A stretch of DNA of 64,000 nt from Fibrobacterota bacterium (lineage in GTDB: Bacteria > Fibrobacterota > Fibrobacteria > UBA11236). A program made the translations under genes and the position numbers. The DNA is taken from the NCBI GenBank assembly GCA_028287505.1, contig JAQBPN010000003.1, positions 62,001 through 126,000 of the forward strand. Direction: 5' to 3'. Shown here piece after piece: positions 16,857-25,972 of the stretch (positions are counted from its first letter, which is position 1; each line of letters starts with the position of its first letter). The notes under the pieces are model-generated. The model saw only the letters and a list, made by a program, of their open reading frames with translations. It was not told the DNA's origin and did not search any database.

Positions 16857-18476
16857 ATGGCTTCCAGGGACGCGAAGAGCGAAGGCATGGACGACCGCTT
16901 CCGGGAGAACGTGGCGCACAACGCCTCCCTGCTCGATCAACTGCGCGAGCGGATGCGCATCGCCAAAGGCGGCGGCGGCCAGGACGCGGTGGAAAAGCAC
17001 GTGGCCAGGGGCAAACTGGCGGCGCGCGACCGCATTTCCCTGCTGCTGGATTCGGATTTCGAATTCCTGGAACTGTCCTCCCTGTCCGCATGGGACATGT
17101 ACGACAATGCGGCCCCGGGAGCCGGGATCGTCACCGGCATCGGCAAGGTTTCCGGCCTGCATTGCATGATCGTCGCCAACGACGCCACCGTCAAGGGCGG
17201 AAGTTATTTCCCCGTGACGGTCAAGAAACACCTGCGCGCCCAGGAAATAGCGGAACAGAACCATCTGCCCTGCATCTACCTGGTGGACAGCGGCGGCGCC
17301 TTCCTGCCCTTGCAATCGGAAGTCTACCCGGACCGCAACCATTTCGGGCGCATCTTCTTCAACCAGGCCCGCATGAGCGCCCAAGGCATCCCGCAAATCG
17401 CCGTGGTGATGGGAAGCTGCACGGCGGGCGGCGCGTATATCCCGGCCATGAGCGATGAAACCGTCATCGTCCGGAACCAGGGAACGATTTTCCTGGCGGG
17501 GCCGCCCCTGGTGAAAGCCTCGACCGGGGAGGAAGTGAGCGCGGAGGATCTGGGCGGGGGCGACATGCACACCCGGAAGTCCGGCGTGGCCGACTACCTG
17601 GCCGAAAACGATCACGATGCCTTGCGCATCACCCGGGATGTGATGGCTAATATCGCCCGCACCTGGAGGCGTGAACCTCTTTATCCGCGCCTGGACGGAT
17701 GGAAGGAACCCTCCGCCAAGGTGGAGGATCTTCTGGGGCTGGTCCCCAAGGATCTCCGCACCGCCTTCGACATCCGGGAGGTCATAGGCCGCATCGCGGA
17801 CGGATCGGAATTCCACGAATTCAAACCCCTGTACGGCAAGACCATCGTCTGCGGGTTCGCCACCCTGCATGGTTTTCCGATCGGCATCATAGGCAACAAC
17901 GGCATCCTGTTCAGCGAAGGCGCGCTCAAGGCGGTGCATTTCATCCAGCTGTGCGAAAAGCGCGGAACGCCCTTGCTGTTCCTGCAGAACATTCCCGGCT
18001 TCATGGTGGGCAAGCATTTCGAGGAGGGCGGCATCGCCAAGCACGGGGCCAAGCTGGTCACCGCGGTGGCCACCACCCGCGTGCCCATGATCACCGTCAT
18101 CACCGGAGGATCCTTCGGGGCGGGCAACTATGCCATGGCGGGCCGGGCCTACGAACCGCGCTTCCTTTTCTCCTGGCCCAACTCGCGCATCTCCGTGATG
18201 GGCGGGCCCCAGGCTTCCAAAGTGCTTTCCCAGGTGAAGGTGGATCAATTGAAGGCCCAGGGGCGCACCCTGAGCGATAAGGAAATCGAAGCTCTGGAGA
18301 GGCCGATCGTGGACGCATATGATCGCGAGGGTTCGCCCTATTTCAGCACCGCGCGCATCTGGGACGATGGGATCATCAGCCCGCTGGAAACGCGCAAGGT
18401 GCTGGGGCAATGCCTCGAAGCCATACAGTTCGGGCATTGGAGCAACGGGCACGGCTTCGGCCTGTTCCGCATGTGA
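16857..18476 (+). CDS. Acyl-CoA carboxylase carboxyltransferase subunit, methylcrotonyl/geranyl-CoA type
   Basis: 539 residues, the normal length of MccB/AtuC. Both crotonase-like halves are present: [37 protein letters not shown] and [21 protein letters not shown] in the first; [32 protein letters not shown] and [14 protein letters not shown] in the second. The [22 protein letters not shown] block is characteristic of methylcrotonyl-CoA carboxylase beta rather than propionyl-CoA carboxylase. It transfers CO2 from carboxybiotin to the gamma carbon of a 3-methyl-enoyl-CoA. The partner biotin carboxylase/biotin carrier subunit is not in this window, so it must be encoded elsewhere. Confidence 0.88.
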   Translation: MASRDAKSEGMDDRFRENVAHNASLLDQLRERMRIAKGGGGQDAVEKHVARGKLAARDRISLLLDSDFEFLELSSLSAWDMYDNAAPGAGIVTGIGKVSGLHCMIVANDATVKGGSYFPVTVKKHLRAQEIAEQNHLPCIYLVDSGGAFLPLQSEVYPDRNHFGRIFFNQARMSAQGIPQIAVVMGSCTAGGAYIPAMSDETVIVRNQGTIFLAGPPLVKASTGEEVSAEDLGGGDMHTRKSGVADYLAENDHDALRITRDVMANIARTWRREPLYPRLDGWKEPSAKVEDLLGLVPKDLRTAFDIREVIGRIADGSEFHEFKPLYGKTIVCGFATLHGFPIGIIGNNGILFSEGALKAVHFIQLCEKRGTPLLFLQNIPGFMVGKHFEEGGIAKHGAKLVTAVATTRVPMITVITGGSFGAGNYAMAGRAYEPRFLFSWPNSRISVMGGPQASKVLSQVKVDQLKAQGRTLSDKEIEALERPIVDAYDREGSPYFSTARIWDDGIISPLETRKVLGQCLEAIQFGHWSNGHGFGLFRM

Positions 18477-18486
18477 GGATCGGGAA

Positions 18487-19290
18487 ATGACCATCGGCTA
18501 TAAAACCATCAAGGCGGAATCAAGCGGCGGCGTAATGGCCATCCGGCTGTCCCGCCCCCAGGTCAGGAATGCATTCAATCCCGAGTTGATCCGCGAATTG
18601 AAGGAAGCCGTCCGGGCCGCGGAAGGGGACGGGACTCTCCGCGTGATCACTCTGCGCGGAGAAGGCGGAACCTTCTGCAGCGGCGGCGATCTCAATTGGA
18701 TGAAAGAAAGCCTGACCTATTCGGACCGGGAAAATTATGAAGATGCGGAAAACCTGTACGCGCTCTTCGAAACCCTGGATCAATGCCGCCTGCCCATCGT
18801 GGGCGGGGTGGACGGATTCGCTCTGGGCGGAGGCGTAGGCCTGGTCAGCGTTTGCGATTACGTGGTGGCCGACCGGGAGGCCAGGTTTTCCCTGTCGGAA
18901 GTGAGGGTGGGGCTGGTGCCGGCTTGCATCGGTCCCTTCGTCCTGCGCAAGATCGGCGAATCCAATGCCCGCGCCCTGTTCCTCAGTTCGGAACGCTTCA
19001 CCGCGGATCGGGCCCTGCAAATCGGCCTCATCCATGAGGTCGCCGATGCCGTGGATGGCGCGGACGGCGTCGCCGGGGCAATGGACCGCGTGACCCAAAG
19101 CATCCTGGCCGCGTCCCCCAACGCCATCTCCGTGGCCAAAACCTTCATCCGTTCCCTGACGCGGACGGCTCCCGGGTCCCAAGGAGCCCTGGCGGTCCGC
19201 ACCCTCGCCGACATCCGCGTGACCGGGGAAGCGCAGGAGGGCCTGCGCGCATTCCTGGAGAAGCGTCCGCCCGCATGGAAAAATCCGTAA
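18487..19290 (+). CDS. Enoyl-CoA hydratase, methylglutaconyl-CoA hydratase (LiuC/AtuE) type
   Basis: 267 residues of the crotonase family. SRPQVRNAFNPELI and GEGGTFCSGGDLNWM form the CoA/oxyanion region. The segment GFALGGGVGLVSVCDYV followed by FSLSEVRVGLVPA is diagnostic: the first catalytic Glu of ordinary enoyl-CoA hydratase is Gly here, while the second (LSEVRVGL) is kept. That GGGVGL pattern is what I know from LiuC-type methylglutaconyl-CoA and AtuE-type hydratases. It would hydrate the carboxylated enoyl-CoA made by the upstream enzyme. The start at 18487 has GAGGATCGGGA upstream. The gene overlaps the mutase gene by 16 bases. Confidence 0.83.
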   Translation: MTIGYKTIKAESSGGVMAIRLSRPQVRNAFNPELIRELKEAVRAAEGDGTLRVITLRGEGGTFCSGGDLNWMKESLTYSDRENYEDAENLYALFETLDQCRLPIVGGVDGFALGGGVGLVSVCDYVVADREARFSLSEVRVGLVPACIGPFVLRKIGESNARALFLSSERFTADRALQIGLIHEVADAVDGADGVAGAMDRVTQSILAASPNAISVAKTFIRSLTRTAPGSQGALAVRTLADIRVTGEAQEGLRAFLEKRPPAWKNP

Positions 19291-22200
19291 CCCGCCTTAA
19301 GCATCCGGTCCGGTTCATCACCGCGGCTTCCCTGTTCGACGGCCACGACGCGGCCATCCATATCATGCGCCGAGTGCTGGTGGCAGAAGGCGCGGAAGTG
19401 GTCCACCTGGGGCATGACCGCTCGGTGAGCGACGTGGTGGAAGCCGCCATCCAGGAGGACGCCCAGGGCATCGCCGTCTCCAGCTATCAGGGCGGCCATC
19501 TGGAATATTTCACCTATATGGTCGAATCCTTGCGCCGGCGTGGCTGCGGCCATATCAGGGTGTACGGCGGCGGCGGCGGGGTCATCACTTCCGAGGAAAT
19601 CGACCTGCTGCATAAACGCGGCGTGGCCCGCATTTTTTCCCCCGAGGACGGGCGGAAACTGGGACTGGAAGGCATGATACGGCTCATGCTGTCGGAATGC
19701 GATCGCCTTCCGGGCAAACCTCTCGCATCGCTTCCGAAGAAATTCACGCCCGTGGATACGGCGATCCTCGCCCGTGGACTGAGCACTTTGGAGTGGAGTC
19801 AGGAAAAGTCCTCCCGCGCCAAACCCTCCGGTTTGATCAAGGATATCCAGGCCCGTTTGCGCAACCGCAAAGCCTGTCCGGTCCTGGGCATCACGGGAAC
19901 CGGGGGAGCGGGCAAGAGTTCCCTGGTCGACGAAATCCTGGTGCGGTTCCTGGAAGCCTTCCCGGAGAAACGGGTGGCGGTGCTTTGCGTGGATCCTTCG
20001 CGCCGCCGCACGGGCGGGGCCCTGCTGGGGGATCGCTTGCGCGTGAACTGCGCGGGGAAATCCGATCGGGTCTTTTTCCGGTCCATGGCCACGCGGCGGG
20101 CGAACGCTTCCATGAGCGCGACCGTGAAGGACGGATTGCGCCTGATGCAGGCGGCCGGATTCGACCTGGTCCTGCTGGAGACCGCCGGCATCGGCCAGAG
20201 CGACACGGAAGTCACCGAGGTGGCGGATGTCTCCATCTATGTCATGACTCCCGAATACGGGGCGCCCAGCCAATTGGAAAAGATCGGTATGCTGGACTAC
20301 TCGGATTTCACGGTGCTCAACAAATTCGACAAGCACGGCGCCGAGGATGCCCTGCGGGACGTGCGCAAAGCCTTCCAGCGCAACCGCAAGCTGTTCGGCA
20401 CGCTTCTGGAAAAACTGCCCGTGTTCGGCACCTGCGCCCATCGTTTCCAGGATCCGGGCGTCCACGCGTTGTGCAACGCCCTGTTCGCCCATCTGGGGTG
20501 GACGTTCACGCGGTTTCCGGAAGGCCTGCCGGACAGGCGCGGTCTGCTTCCCAGGGACCGGACCGATTATCTCCGGCGCATCGCGGCCACGGTCACCGGC
20601 TACCATCGCGACACGCGGGAAGAGGCGGCCAAAGCCCGGAGCGCGGAGCATTGCCACCGCGCGCTGGAGGAATTGGGAAAATCCGCCCCCGCCCAGGCGA
20701 AGGACGCGTTGCGCGCCCGCTATGATAAACTGGTTTCCGGAATCGGCAAGGACACCCTGTCCCAACTGCGCGGCTTCGACGCCCTGCGCCAATCCTACCG
20801 GGACGAATCCCAATCCTATCGGGTGCGCGACAAGGACATCCAGGTCCGCAACCATACCCAATCCCTCAGCGGACTGGAGATTCCCAAGGTCAGCCTGCCC
20901 GCCACCGAGGCCTGGGGAGACCAGGTGGAATTCCTGCGTTCGGAAAACGCGCCGGGCCGCTTTCCGTACACGGCGGGCGTGTTCCCATTCAAGCGCGAAG
21001 GCGAGGATCCCACCCGCATGTTCGCGGGCGAAGGCACCGCCGAGCGGACCAATGCGCGATTCCACTACGTCAGCAAGGGCCAGAAGGCGGTGCGGCTCTC
21101 CACCGCCTTCGATTCCGTGACCCTGTACGGCGCCGATCCCGATCCGCGCCCGGACATCTACGGAAAGGTGGGCAACTCCGGCGTTTCCGTATGCTGCCTG
21201 GACGACGCCAAACGGCTCTACTCCGGATTCGATCTCTGCGCCACGGACACGTCCGTGTCCATGACCATCAACGGACCGGCGCCCATCATCCTGGCCTTTT
21301 TCTTCAACACCGCCGTGGACGCGGCCTGCGAGCGTTGGTTGCGCCGGACCGGGCGTTGGGCCAAGACCAAGGCGAAAATCGCGAAGTGGTTCAAGGAACG
21401 GAAAATCGAACCGCCCCGCTACCGCGCCGCAAAGCTCCCCGAAGGCCATGACGGTTCCGGTCTCGGCTTCCTGGGCCTGACTGCCGATGCCGTGATGGAC
21501 CCGGCGGACTACCGGCGCATCCGCGCGGAAGTGTTGCGCGCCGTGCGCGGTACGGTGCAGGCCGACATCCTGAAAGAAGACCAGGCGCAGAACACCTGCA
21601 TCTTTTCCACCGAGTTCTCCCTGCGCCTGATGGGGGATACCCAGCAATACTTCATCGACAAGGGCGTGCGCAATTTCTACAGCGTGAGCATCAGCGGCTA
21701 CCACATCGCCGAGGCCGGGGCCAATCCCATCACGCAATTGGCCTTGACCCTGGCCAACGGTTTCACCTATGTGGAGTACTACCGGGCGCGGGGCATGGCC
21801 ATTGATCGCTTCGCTCCCAACCTGTCTTTCTTCTTTTCCAACGGGCTGGATCCGGAATACGCCGTCATCGGCAGGGTGGCGCGGCGCATCTGGGCCATCG
21901 CGATGCGCGATTATTACGGCGCCGATGAGCGCAGCCAGAAACTGAAATACCATATCCAGACCTCCGGCCGCTCCCTGCACGCCCAGGAGATCGATTTCAA
22001 CGACATCCGCACCACCTTGCAGGCCCTGCTGGCCATCGGCGACAATTGCAATTCCCTGCATACGAATGCTTTCGACGAGGCGGTCACCACGCCCACGGAG
22101 GCCTCCGTGCGCCGCGCCATCGCCATCCAGCTCATCATCAACCGCGAGCTGGGACTGGTGAAAAACGAAAACCCCATGCAGGGCAGCCATTTCCTGACCC

Positions 22201-22646
22201 GGCTGACCGATCTGGTGGAAGCGGCGGTCCTCGATGTCTTCCAGGAACTGGACGCCCGGGGAGGCGTGCTGGGAGCGATGGAAATGAATTACCAGCGCAG
22301 CCGCATCCAGGAAGAGTCCATGCTCTACGAGCGGAAAAAGCAAAGCGGGGAACTGCCGATCATCGGCGTCAACACCTTCCTGTCGCCGGGCGCGGAAGGC
22401 ATGCGGGGCAAGGCGGAATTGATCCGCAGCACGGAAAAGGAAAAGCGCGACCAGGTGGAACAGGTCGCCGCCTACGGCAAGCGGTTCCCGGCCGAGCGCG
22501 CTGCCGCTCTGGAAAGCCTCAAGGCCGCGGCGCGCAAGGGCGGCAACCTCTTCGGCGAATTGCTGGAAGCCTCCAAATACTGTACCCTGGGCGCGATCTC
22601 CAAAGCCTTGTTCGAGGTGGGCGGCGCGTACCGCCGCAATACCTGA
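19275..22646 (+). CDS. icmF: Fused isobutyryl-CoA mutase IcmF (coenzyme B12)
   Basis: 1123 residues with the three-part IcmF layout. The N-terminal B12-binding domain has DGHDAAIHIMRRVL (His axial ligand, residues 22-35) and YGGGGGVI. A MeaI-type G-protein chaperone follows, with P-loop GTGGAGKSSL at 208-217 and NKFD near 350. The C-terminal part is the mutase barrel (FPYTAGVFPFKREGEDPTRM, ERTNARFHYVSKG, NSGVSVCCLDDAKRLY, SISGYHIAEAGANP, LHTNAFDEA). IcmF interconverts isobutyryl-CoA and n-butyryl-CoA and, in some bacteria, isovaleryl- and pivalyl-CoA; the G domain loads and protects the cofactor. This links branched acyl-CoAs to the straight-chain enzymes encoded upstream. cobQ lies 1.7 kb downstream. 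The ATG overlaps the hydratase gene. Confidence 0.93.
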   Translation: MEKSVTRLKHPVRFITAASLFDGHDAAIHIMRRVLVAEGAEVVHLGHDRSVSDVVEAAIQEDAQGIAVSSYQGGHLEYFTYMVESLRRRGCGHIRVYGGGGGVITSEEIDLLHKRGVARIFSPEDGRKLGLEGMIRLMLSECDRLPGKPLASLPKKFTPVDTAILARGLSTLEWSQEKSSRAKPSGLIKDIQARLRNRKACPVLGITGTGGAGKSSLVDEILVRFLEAFPEKRVAVLCVDPSRRRTGGALLGDRLRVNCAGKSDRVFFRSMATRRANASMSATVKDGLRLMQAAGFDLVLLETAGIGQSDTEVTEVADVSIYVMTPEYGAPSQLEKIGMLDYSDFTVLNKFDKHGAEDALRDVRKAFQRNRKLFGTLLEKLPVFGTCAHRFQDPGVHALCNALFAHLGWTFTRFPEGLPDRRGLLPRDRTDYLRRIAATVTGYHRDTREEAAKARSAEHCHRALEELGKSAPAQAKDALRARYDKLVSGIGKDTLSQLRGFDALRQSYRDESQSYRVRDKDIQVRNHTQSLSGLEIPKVSLPATEAWGDQVEFLRSENAPGRFPYTAGVFPFKREGEDPTRMFAGEGTAERTNARFHYVSKGQKAVRLSTAFDSVTLYGADPDPRPDIYGKVGNSGVSVCCLDDAKRLYSGFDLCATDTSVSMTINGPAPIILAFFFNTAVDAACERWLRRTGRWAKTKAKIAKWFKERKIEPPRYRAAKLPEGHDGSGLGFLGLTADAVMDPADYRRIRAEVLRAVRGTVQADILKEDQAQNTCIFSTEFSLRLMGDTQQYFIDKGVRNFYSVSISGYHIAEAGANPITQLALTLANGFTYVEYYRARGMAIDRFAPNLSFFFSNGLDPEYAVIGRVARRIWAIAMRDYYGADERSQKLKYHIQTSGRSLHAQEIDFNDIRTTLQALLAIGDNCNSLHTNAFDEAVTTPTEASVRRAIAIQLIINRELGLVKNENPMQGSHFLTRLTDLVEAAVLDVFQELDARGGVLGAMEMNYQRSRIQEESMLYERKKQSGELPIIGVNTFLSPGAEGMRGKAELIRSTEKEKRDQVEQVAAYGKRFPAERAAALESLKAAARKGGNLFGELLEASKYCTLGAISKALFEVGGAYRRNT

Positions 22647-22654
22647 GCGGCCGC

Positions 22655-22672
22655 TCGTCCGGTCCCGGACGA
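22655..22672 (+). terminator. Possible hairpin terminator after the mutase gene
   Basis: TCGTCC and GGACGA pair around GGTCCC nine bases past the icmF stop. No clear T-tract follows, so a factor-independent role is uncertain. Confidence 0.35.
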
Positions 22673-22717
22673 ATCCCGAAAATCCCTTGGCGTTCCTTCC
22701 GCTTTTAACTTAACTTA

Positions 22718-22761
22718 ATATTCCAACAAATAAGTTGGATAATTAAATCGAGTTGGAATAT
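22718..22761 (+). promoter_or_regulatory. SufR-like operator and promoter region
   Basis: CCAAC-AAATAA-GTTGG at 22723-22738 is a CAAC-N6-GTTG palindrome, the site I recall for cyanobacterial SufR. A third GTTGGAATAT (22752-22761) forms 10-base inverted arms with ATATTCCAAC (22718-22727). The AT-rich block contains GATAAT, so the operator probably covers the promoter of the gene set that encodes the SufR-like regulator. Confidence 0.6.
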
Positions 22762-22776
22762 CAAAAAGGAGACCTC

Positions 22777-23124
22777 ATGTTGAACATCGCTGTCCTGCTT
22801 TTCGCCCTCGCCGCCGCCGGCGGCTTGCTGCTGGCAACCCTGCATTTCCGCGGCAAAGACCGTCCCTGGCCCCTGGCCATCCTGCACGGCCTTCTGGCGG
22901 CCACCGGCCTGGTCATCCTGCTGGTCGCGGTGGCGGGGGGCAAATCTCCGGAACATGCGAAGCTGGCCTTGATCCTGTTCCTGGTCGCGGCCGTGGGCGG
23001 ATTTCTCCTCTTCGCCTTCCACCTGCAGAAGAAAACCCTGCCGTCCCTGGTGGTCGTCATCCACGCGGGCGTGGCCGTGGCCGCTTTCCTGATCCTGGGC
23101 GCCGCCGTCTATCTGGGGAAATAG
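22777..23124 (+). CDS. Small four-helix membrane protein, unknown
   Basis: 115 residues, almost entirely four hydrophobic helices (MLNIAVLLFALAAAGGLLLA; LAILHGLLAATGLVILLVAV; ALILFLVAAVGGFLLFAFHL; VVVIHAGVAVAAFLILGAAV). Histidines recur at the helix edges (LHFRG, ILHG, FHLQ, VIHAG), as in small cytochrome-b-like proteins, but haem binding is only a guess. AAGGAG lies just before ATG 22777, which sets the start. It is first in a set with the DUF2231 protein (7 bases downstream) and the regulator. Confidence 0.7.
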   Translation: MLNIAVLLFALAAAGGLLLATLHFRGKDRPWPLAILHGLLAATGLVILLVAVAGGKSPEHAKLALILFLVAAVGGFLLFAFHLQKKTLPSLVVVIHAGVAVAAFLILGAAVYLGK

Positions 23125-23131
23125 GCGACCC

Positions 23132-23593
23132 ATGCCCAAGCTTCTGGAGTTCAAGGACGGAGTGCGGGTTGCGGGTCATCCCCTGCACACCATATTGATC
23201 CATCTTCCCATCGCCCTCCTGTTCCTGGTTCCGCCTCTGGAAGCGGCGGGGTGGCTGGGAGGTTGGCCCGAGTGCTGGCGCCTGGCCTTTTTCGCCCAGG
23301 CCGCGGGTCTGCTGGCGGCGGTTCCCGCCGCCGCCACCGGCTTGGTGGATCTGACGGCCCAATCGGCAAAACCCGGCATCGCGTCCCTGGGAAACCTGCA
23401 TATGCTGGCGATGTCGGGAGCGGTGTCCCTTTTCGGACTGTCGCTCTATCTCAAAGGGGGAACGGCGCCGGTACCCCCTCCGGGTCTTTTTGCTATTTTG
23501 GCTTTGTCGCTCGCGGCCAGCGCTTTGCTGGTCTGGGGCGGCTGGCTGGGCGGGGAAATGGTATTCCGCCATGGTGCCGGCAGTCGCAACTAA
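23132..23593 (+). CDS. DUF2231-family membrane protein
   Basis: 153 residues with the DUF2231 marks: GHPLHTILIHLPIAL near the N-terminus (two His on the first helix), a central LHMLAMSGAV helix, and GWLGGEMVFRHGAG at the end. It has four predicted helices. DUF2231 proteins are thought to be redox or haem-related membrane proteins because of the conserved histidines; the function is not established. It lies between the small membrane protein and the regulator, under the SufR-like operator. Confidence 0.8.
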   Translation: MPKLLEFKDGVRVAGHPLHTILIHLPIALLFLVPPLEAAGWLGGWPECWRLAFFAQAAGLLAAVPAAATGLVDLTAQSAKPGIASLGNLHMLAMSGAVSLFGLSLYLKGGTAPVPPPGLFAILALSLAASALLVWGGWLGGEMVFRHGAGSRN

Positions 23594-23608
23594 GGGAAAG
23601 GAGCCGCC

Positions 23609-24307
23609 ATGAGTCCGCGTACCGGGACGCCGGAGAAATCCGATGTCCGGCAACTCATACTCCGCTTCCTGAAAATCCGGGGCCGCGCGCAGGTGAGCGA
23701 AGTGGCCAAGCATCTGCGCGTTACCCATGAGGGCGCGCGCAAGCATTTGATCCGGATGGAAGAGAGCGGTTGGATTTCCCGGAATCCGGAGACCGACCAG
23801 AAAATCCAGGGCCGGCCCAAGGATTTCTATGCGGTCACCGCAATTGGAGACCGGCAATTCCCCAAAGCCTACGATCGCCTTTCCATCGCCATCCTGGAAG
23901 CGCTGCGCCTGGAAACGGGAGGCAAGGGCGCCGGAAAAATCCTCTCCGCCCTGGCCAAGGCGCAGGTGGAGGATTGGACGCCCCGGCTCCAGGGCAAAGG
24001 GACCCGGGAGAAAATGGAGGCGTTGAAAGCCCTGTACATGCAGGCCGATCCCTTCACCACCGTGGAAACCGATGACGGGGATTTCCTCCTCATCGAAAGG
24101 AACTGCCCCTTCCTGAACGTGGCCATGGAGCATCCGGCCCTCTGCAGTCTCTCCGTTTCCACCTTGGAAATGCTGCTCGATCGCCCGGTGGTCCGGGAGG
24201 AACGTTTCCAGACGGGCCATGGCCGCTGCGTGTTCCGAGTCAAGATGGGTTCGCCCGCTCCCAAAAAAGAATTCCGGTTCGAACCCGGATTGCCTCCCGC
24301 CGCCTGA
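23609..24307 (+). CDS. SufR-like winged-helix regulator with cysteine-rich sensor domain
   Basis: 232 residues. The N-terminal winged helix (RQLILRFLKIRGRAQVSEVAKHLRVTHEGARKHLIRM, ~13-50, with a GRPK wing at 68-71) is of the ArsR/DeoR type used by SufR. The C-terminal region carries C166, C179 and C207 in ERNCPFLNVAMEHPALC...GRC, a C-x12-C-x27-C spacing. SufR has C-x12-C-x13-C-x14-C; the middle cysteine is absent here. Such proteins bind a 4Fe-4S cluster and repress when it is intact. A CAAC-N6-GTTG palindrome lies at the start of its own gene set, so it probably regulates itself. No suf genes occur in the window. GGAAAGGAG precedes the ATG. Confidence 0.75.
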   Translation: MSPRTGTPEKSDVRQLILRFLKIRGRAQVSEVAKHLRVTHEGARKHLIRMEESGWISRNPETDQKIQGRPKDFYAVTAIGDRQFPKAYDRLSIAILEALRLETGGKGAGKILSALAKAQVEDWTPRLQGKGTREKMEALKALYMQADPFTTVETDDGDFLLIERNCPFLNVAMEHPALCSLSVSTLEMLLDRPVVREERFQTGHGRCVFRVKMGSPAPKKEFRFEPGLPPAA

Positions 24308-24317
24308 TTCCTCTCCC

Positions 24318-25835
24318 ATGAACCTTCCATCCCCTCGCGCCCGCGCCGTCATGGTCCTAGGCACCACATCCCATGCGGGCAAGAGCACTATCGCCGCGGC
24401 CTTGTGCCGCGCATTCCACCGCAAGGGCTACCGGGTGGCGCCTTTCAAGGCCCAGAACATGTCCTTGAACTCTTGGGTCACTTCCGAGGGCGCGGAAATC
24501 GGCAGGGCCCAGGCCCAACAGGCCAGGGCGGCCGGCATCGAACCCCATGCGGACATGAATCCCCTGTTGCTCAAGCCGGCGGGAGGCCATGTCATGCAGG
24601 TGGTGGTCCTGGGGAAAGCCATCGGGAACTTCACCGGCAGGGAGTATTACGATCGCAAAATAGAGATGCGATCCCTGGTGCATGCCGCCTATGATCGATT
24701 GGCCGCGCGTTTCGAGATCATCGTGCTCGAAGGCGCGGGCAGCCCGGCGGAAATCAATCTGCGGGAAGAAGATCTGGTTAACGGGTCCATGGCCGAATAC
24801 GCCGGAGCCCGGTGCATCCTGGTGGCGGATATCGAACGGGGCGGAGTGTTCGCTTCCATTCTGGGCACCATCAGCCTGCTGGAAGAACGCCATCGCGCGC
24901 TCCTGGCCGGAGTGGTCATCAACAAGTTCCGCGGGGACGCCTCCCTGTTGGACTCGGGCATCCGCGAGATTGAAAGCCTGACCGGAGTGCCGGTCCTGGG
25001 CGTTCTCCCTTTTGTCGAAGAGCTTGGCCTGGAAGAGGAGGATTCCCTGGGAGTCCCCCAAGCGGGCGCCGGACAACGGGAAGGCATCCAGGCGGACATC
25101 GTGGTGATCCGCCTTCCTTTCATGAGCAATTTCACGGATTTCCAACCCTTGGAAGGGCAGGCCGGAGTTTCCCTGCGCTATGCCTCTCGCCCCGATGAGG
25201 TGGGCAATCCGGATTTCATCATTCTGCCCGGAAGCAAGAACGTGCGGGAGGATGCCGATTTCCTGCGGCGGTCGGCCTTGGACAGGGTATTGCATGCGGC
25301 CGTGGCGCGGAGCATTCCGGTACTGGGAATCTGCGGCGGATTCCAGATTCTGGGCGCCGGGATTTCCGATCCCCACGGAATCGAAGGATTGCCCGGCGAA
25401 ACCGCCGGACTCGGCCTGCTCTCCGTGGAAACCGTCCTGGAAAGGGAAAAGCAACTGTGCCGGGTCGAGGCGGAGAATCTCGGATTTCCGTTCCTCATCC
25501 AAAAAGAGGTTTGCAACGGGTATGAAATCCACATGGGCCGGACGATCGCCCAGGGCGCCGGAAGTCCGCTTCTGCGCATCGTCGGAAAGAACGGAATCCC
25601 GGCCTCGGAAGAATCGGGTTTCATTTCCATTAATGGCTTGGTTTTCGGATGTTATATGCATGGGCTGTTCGATGGGCCCGAAGTCCGCCAGGGCCTGTGC
25701 CGCTGGCTTTGCGGGCGCAAAGGGCTGGATTGGCGCAATGGACCGGAATCTCCATCATTGGACGCAATCGATCCCCTGGATCGGATCGCGGATCTCCTGG
25801 AATCCCGTTTGGATCCTGTTGCGCTTCTCCCATAG
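24318..25835 (+). CDS. cobQ: Cobyric acid synthase
   Basis: 505 residues, normal for CobQ. The N-terminal ATP-dependent half begins VMVLGTTSHAGKST and continues FKAQNMSLNSW, EIGRAQAQQARAAG, MNPLLLKP and VLEGAGSPAEINL. The C-terminal half is a class I-like glutamine amidotransferase with the nucleophile Cys in VLGICGGFQILG and His in CYMHGLFDG. It amidates four side-chain carboxylates of adenosylcobyrinic acid diamide in B12 synthesis. The start at 24318 is 10 bases after the regulator stop; an open frame back to 24219 lies inside the regulator. Being next to the B12-dependent icmF makes shared physiology likely. No other cob genes are in the window. Confidence 0.93.
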   Translation: MNLPSPRARAVMVLGTTSHAGKSTIAAALCRAFHRKGYRVAPFKAQNMSLNSWVTSEGAEIGRAQAQQARAAGIEPHADMNPLLLKPAGGHVMQVVVLGKAIGNFTGREYYDRKIEMRSLVHAAYDRLAARFEIIVLEGAGSPAEINLREEDLVNGSMAEYAGARCILVADIERGGVFASILGTISLLEERHRALLAGVVINKFRGDASLLDSGIREIESLTGVPVLGVLPFVEELGLEEEDSLGVPQAGAGQREGIQADIVVIRLPFMSNFTDFQPLEGQAGVSLRYASRPDEVGNPDFIILPGSKNVREDADFLRRSALDRVLHAAVARSIPVLGICGGFQILGAGISDPHGIEGLPGETAGLGLLSVETVLEREKQLCRVEAENLGFPFLIQKEVCNGYEIHMGRTIAQGAGSPLLRIVGKNGIPASEESGFISINGLVFGCYMHGLFDGPEVRQGLCRWLCGRKGLDWRNGPESPSLDAIDPLDRIADLLESRLDPVALLP

Positions 25836-25972
25836 GGTCCGCCAAAACCGCAAATTGCCGCGCCCCCCCGGCGCAGAAAAATTCCCCCGGCAGGCCGAAA
25901 AGATTAGTTAAGGAAATGGATGGACACCCCGCGCCCGCGGGGATCGCTTACGCCCGGAAGAAAGGGGCAAAG

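Noticed and set aside
18858-22343. 1161-codon open frame on the minus strand, antisense to the hydratase and icmF
   Set aside because: It mirrors the codon structure of a GC-rich gene, has a His/Gln/Arg-rich composition without any recognisable domain, and the plus-strand gene is certain.
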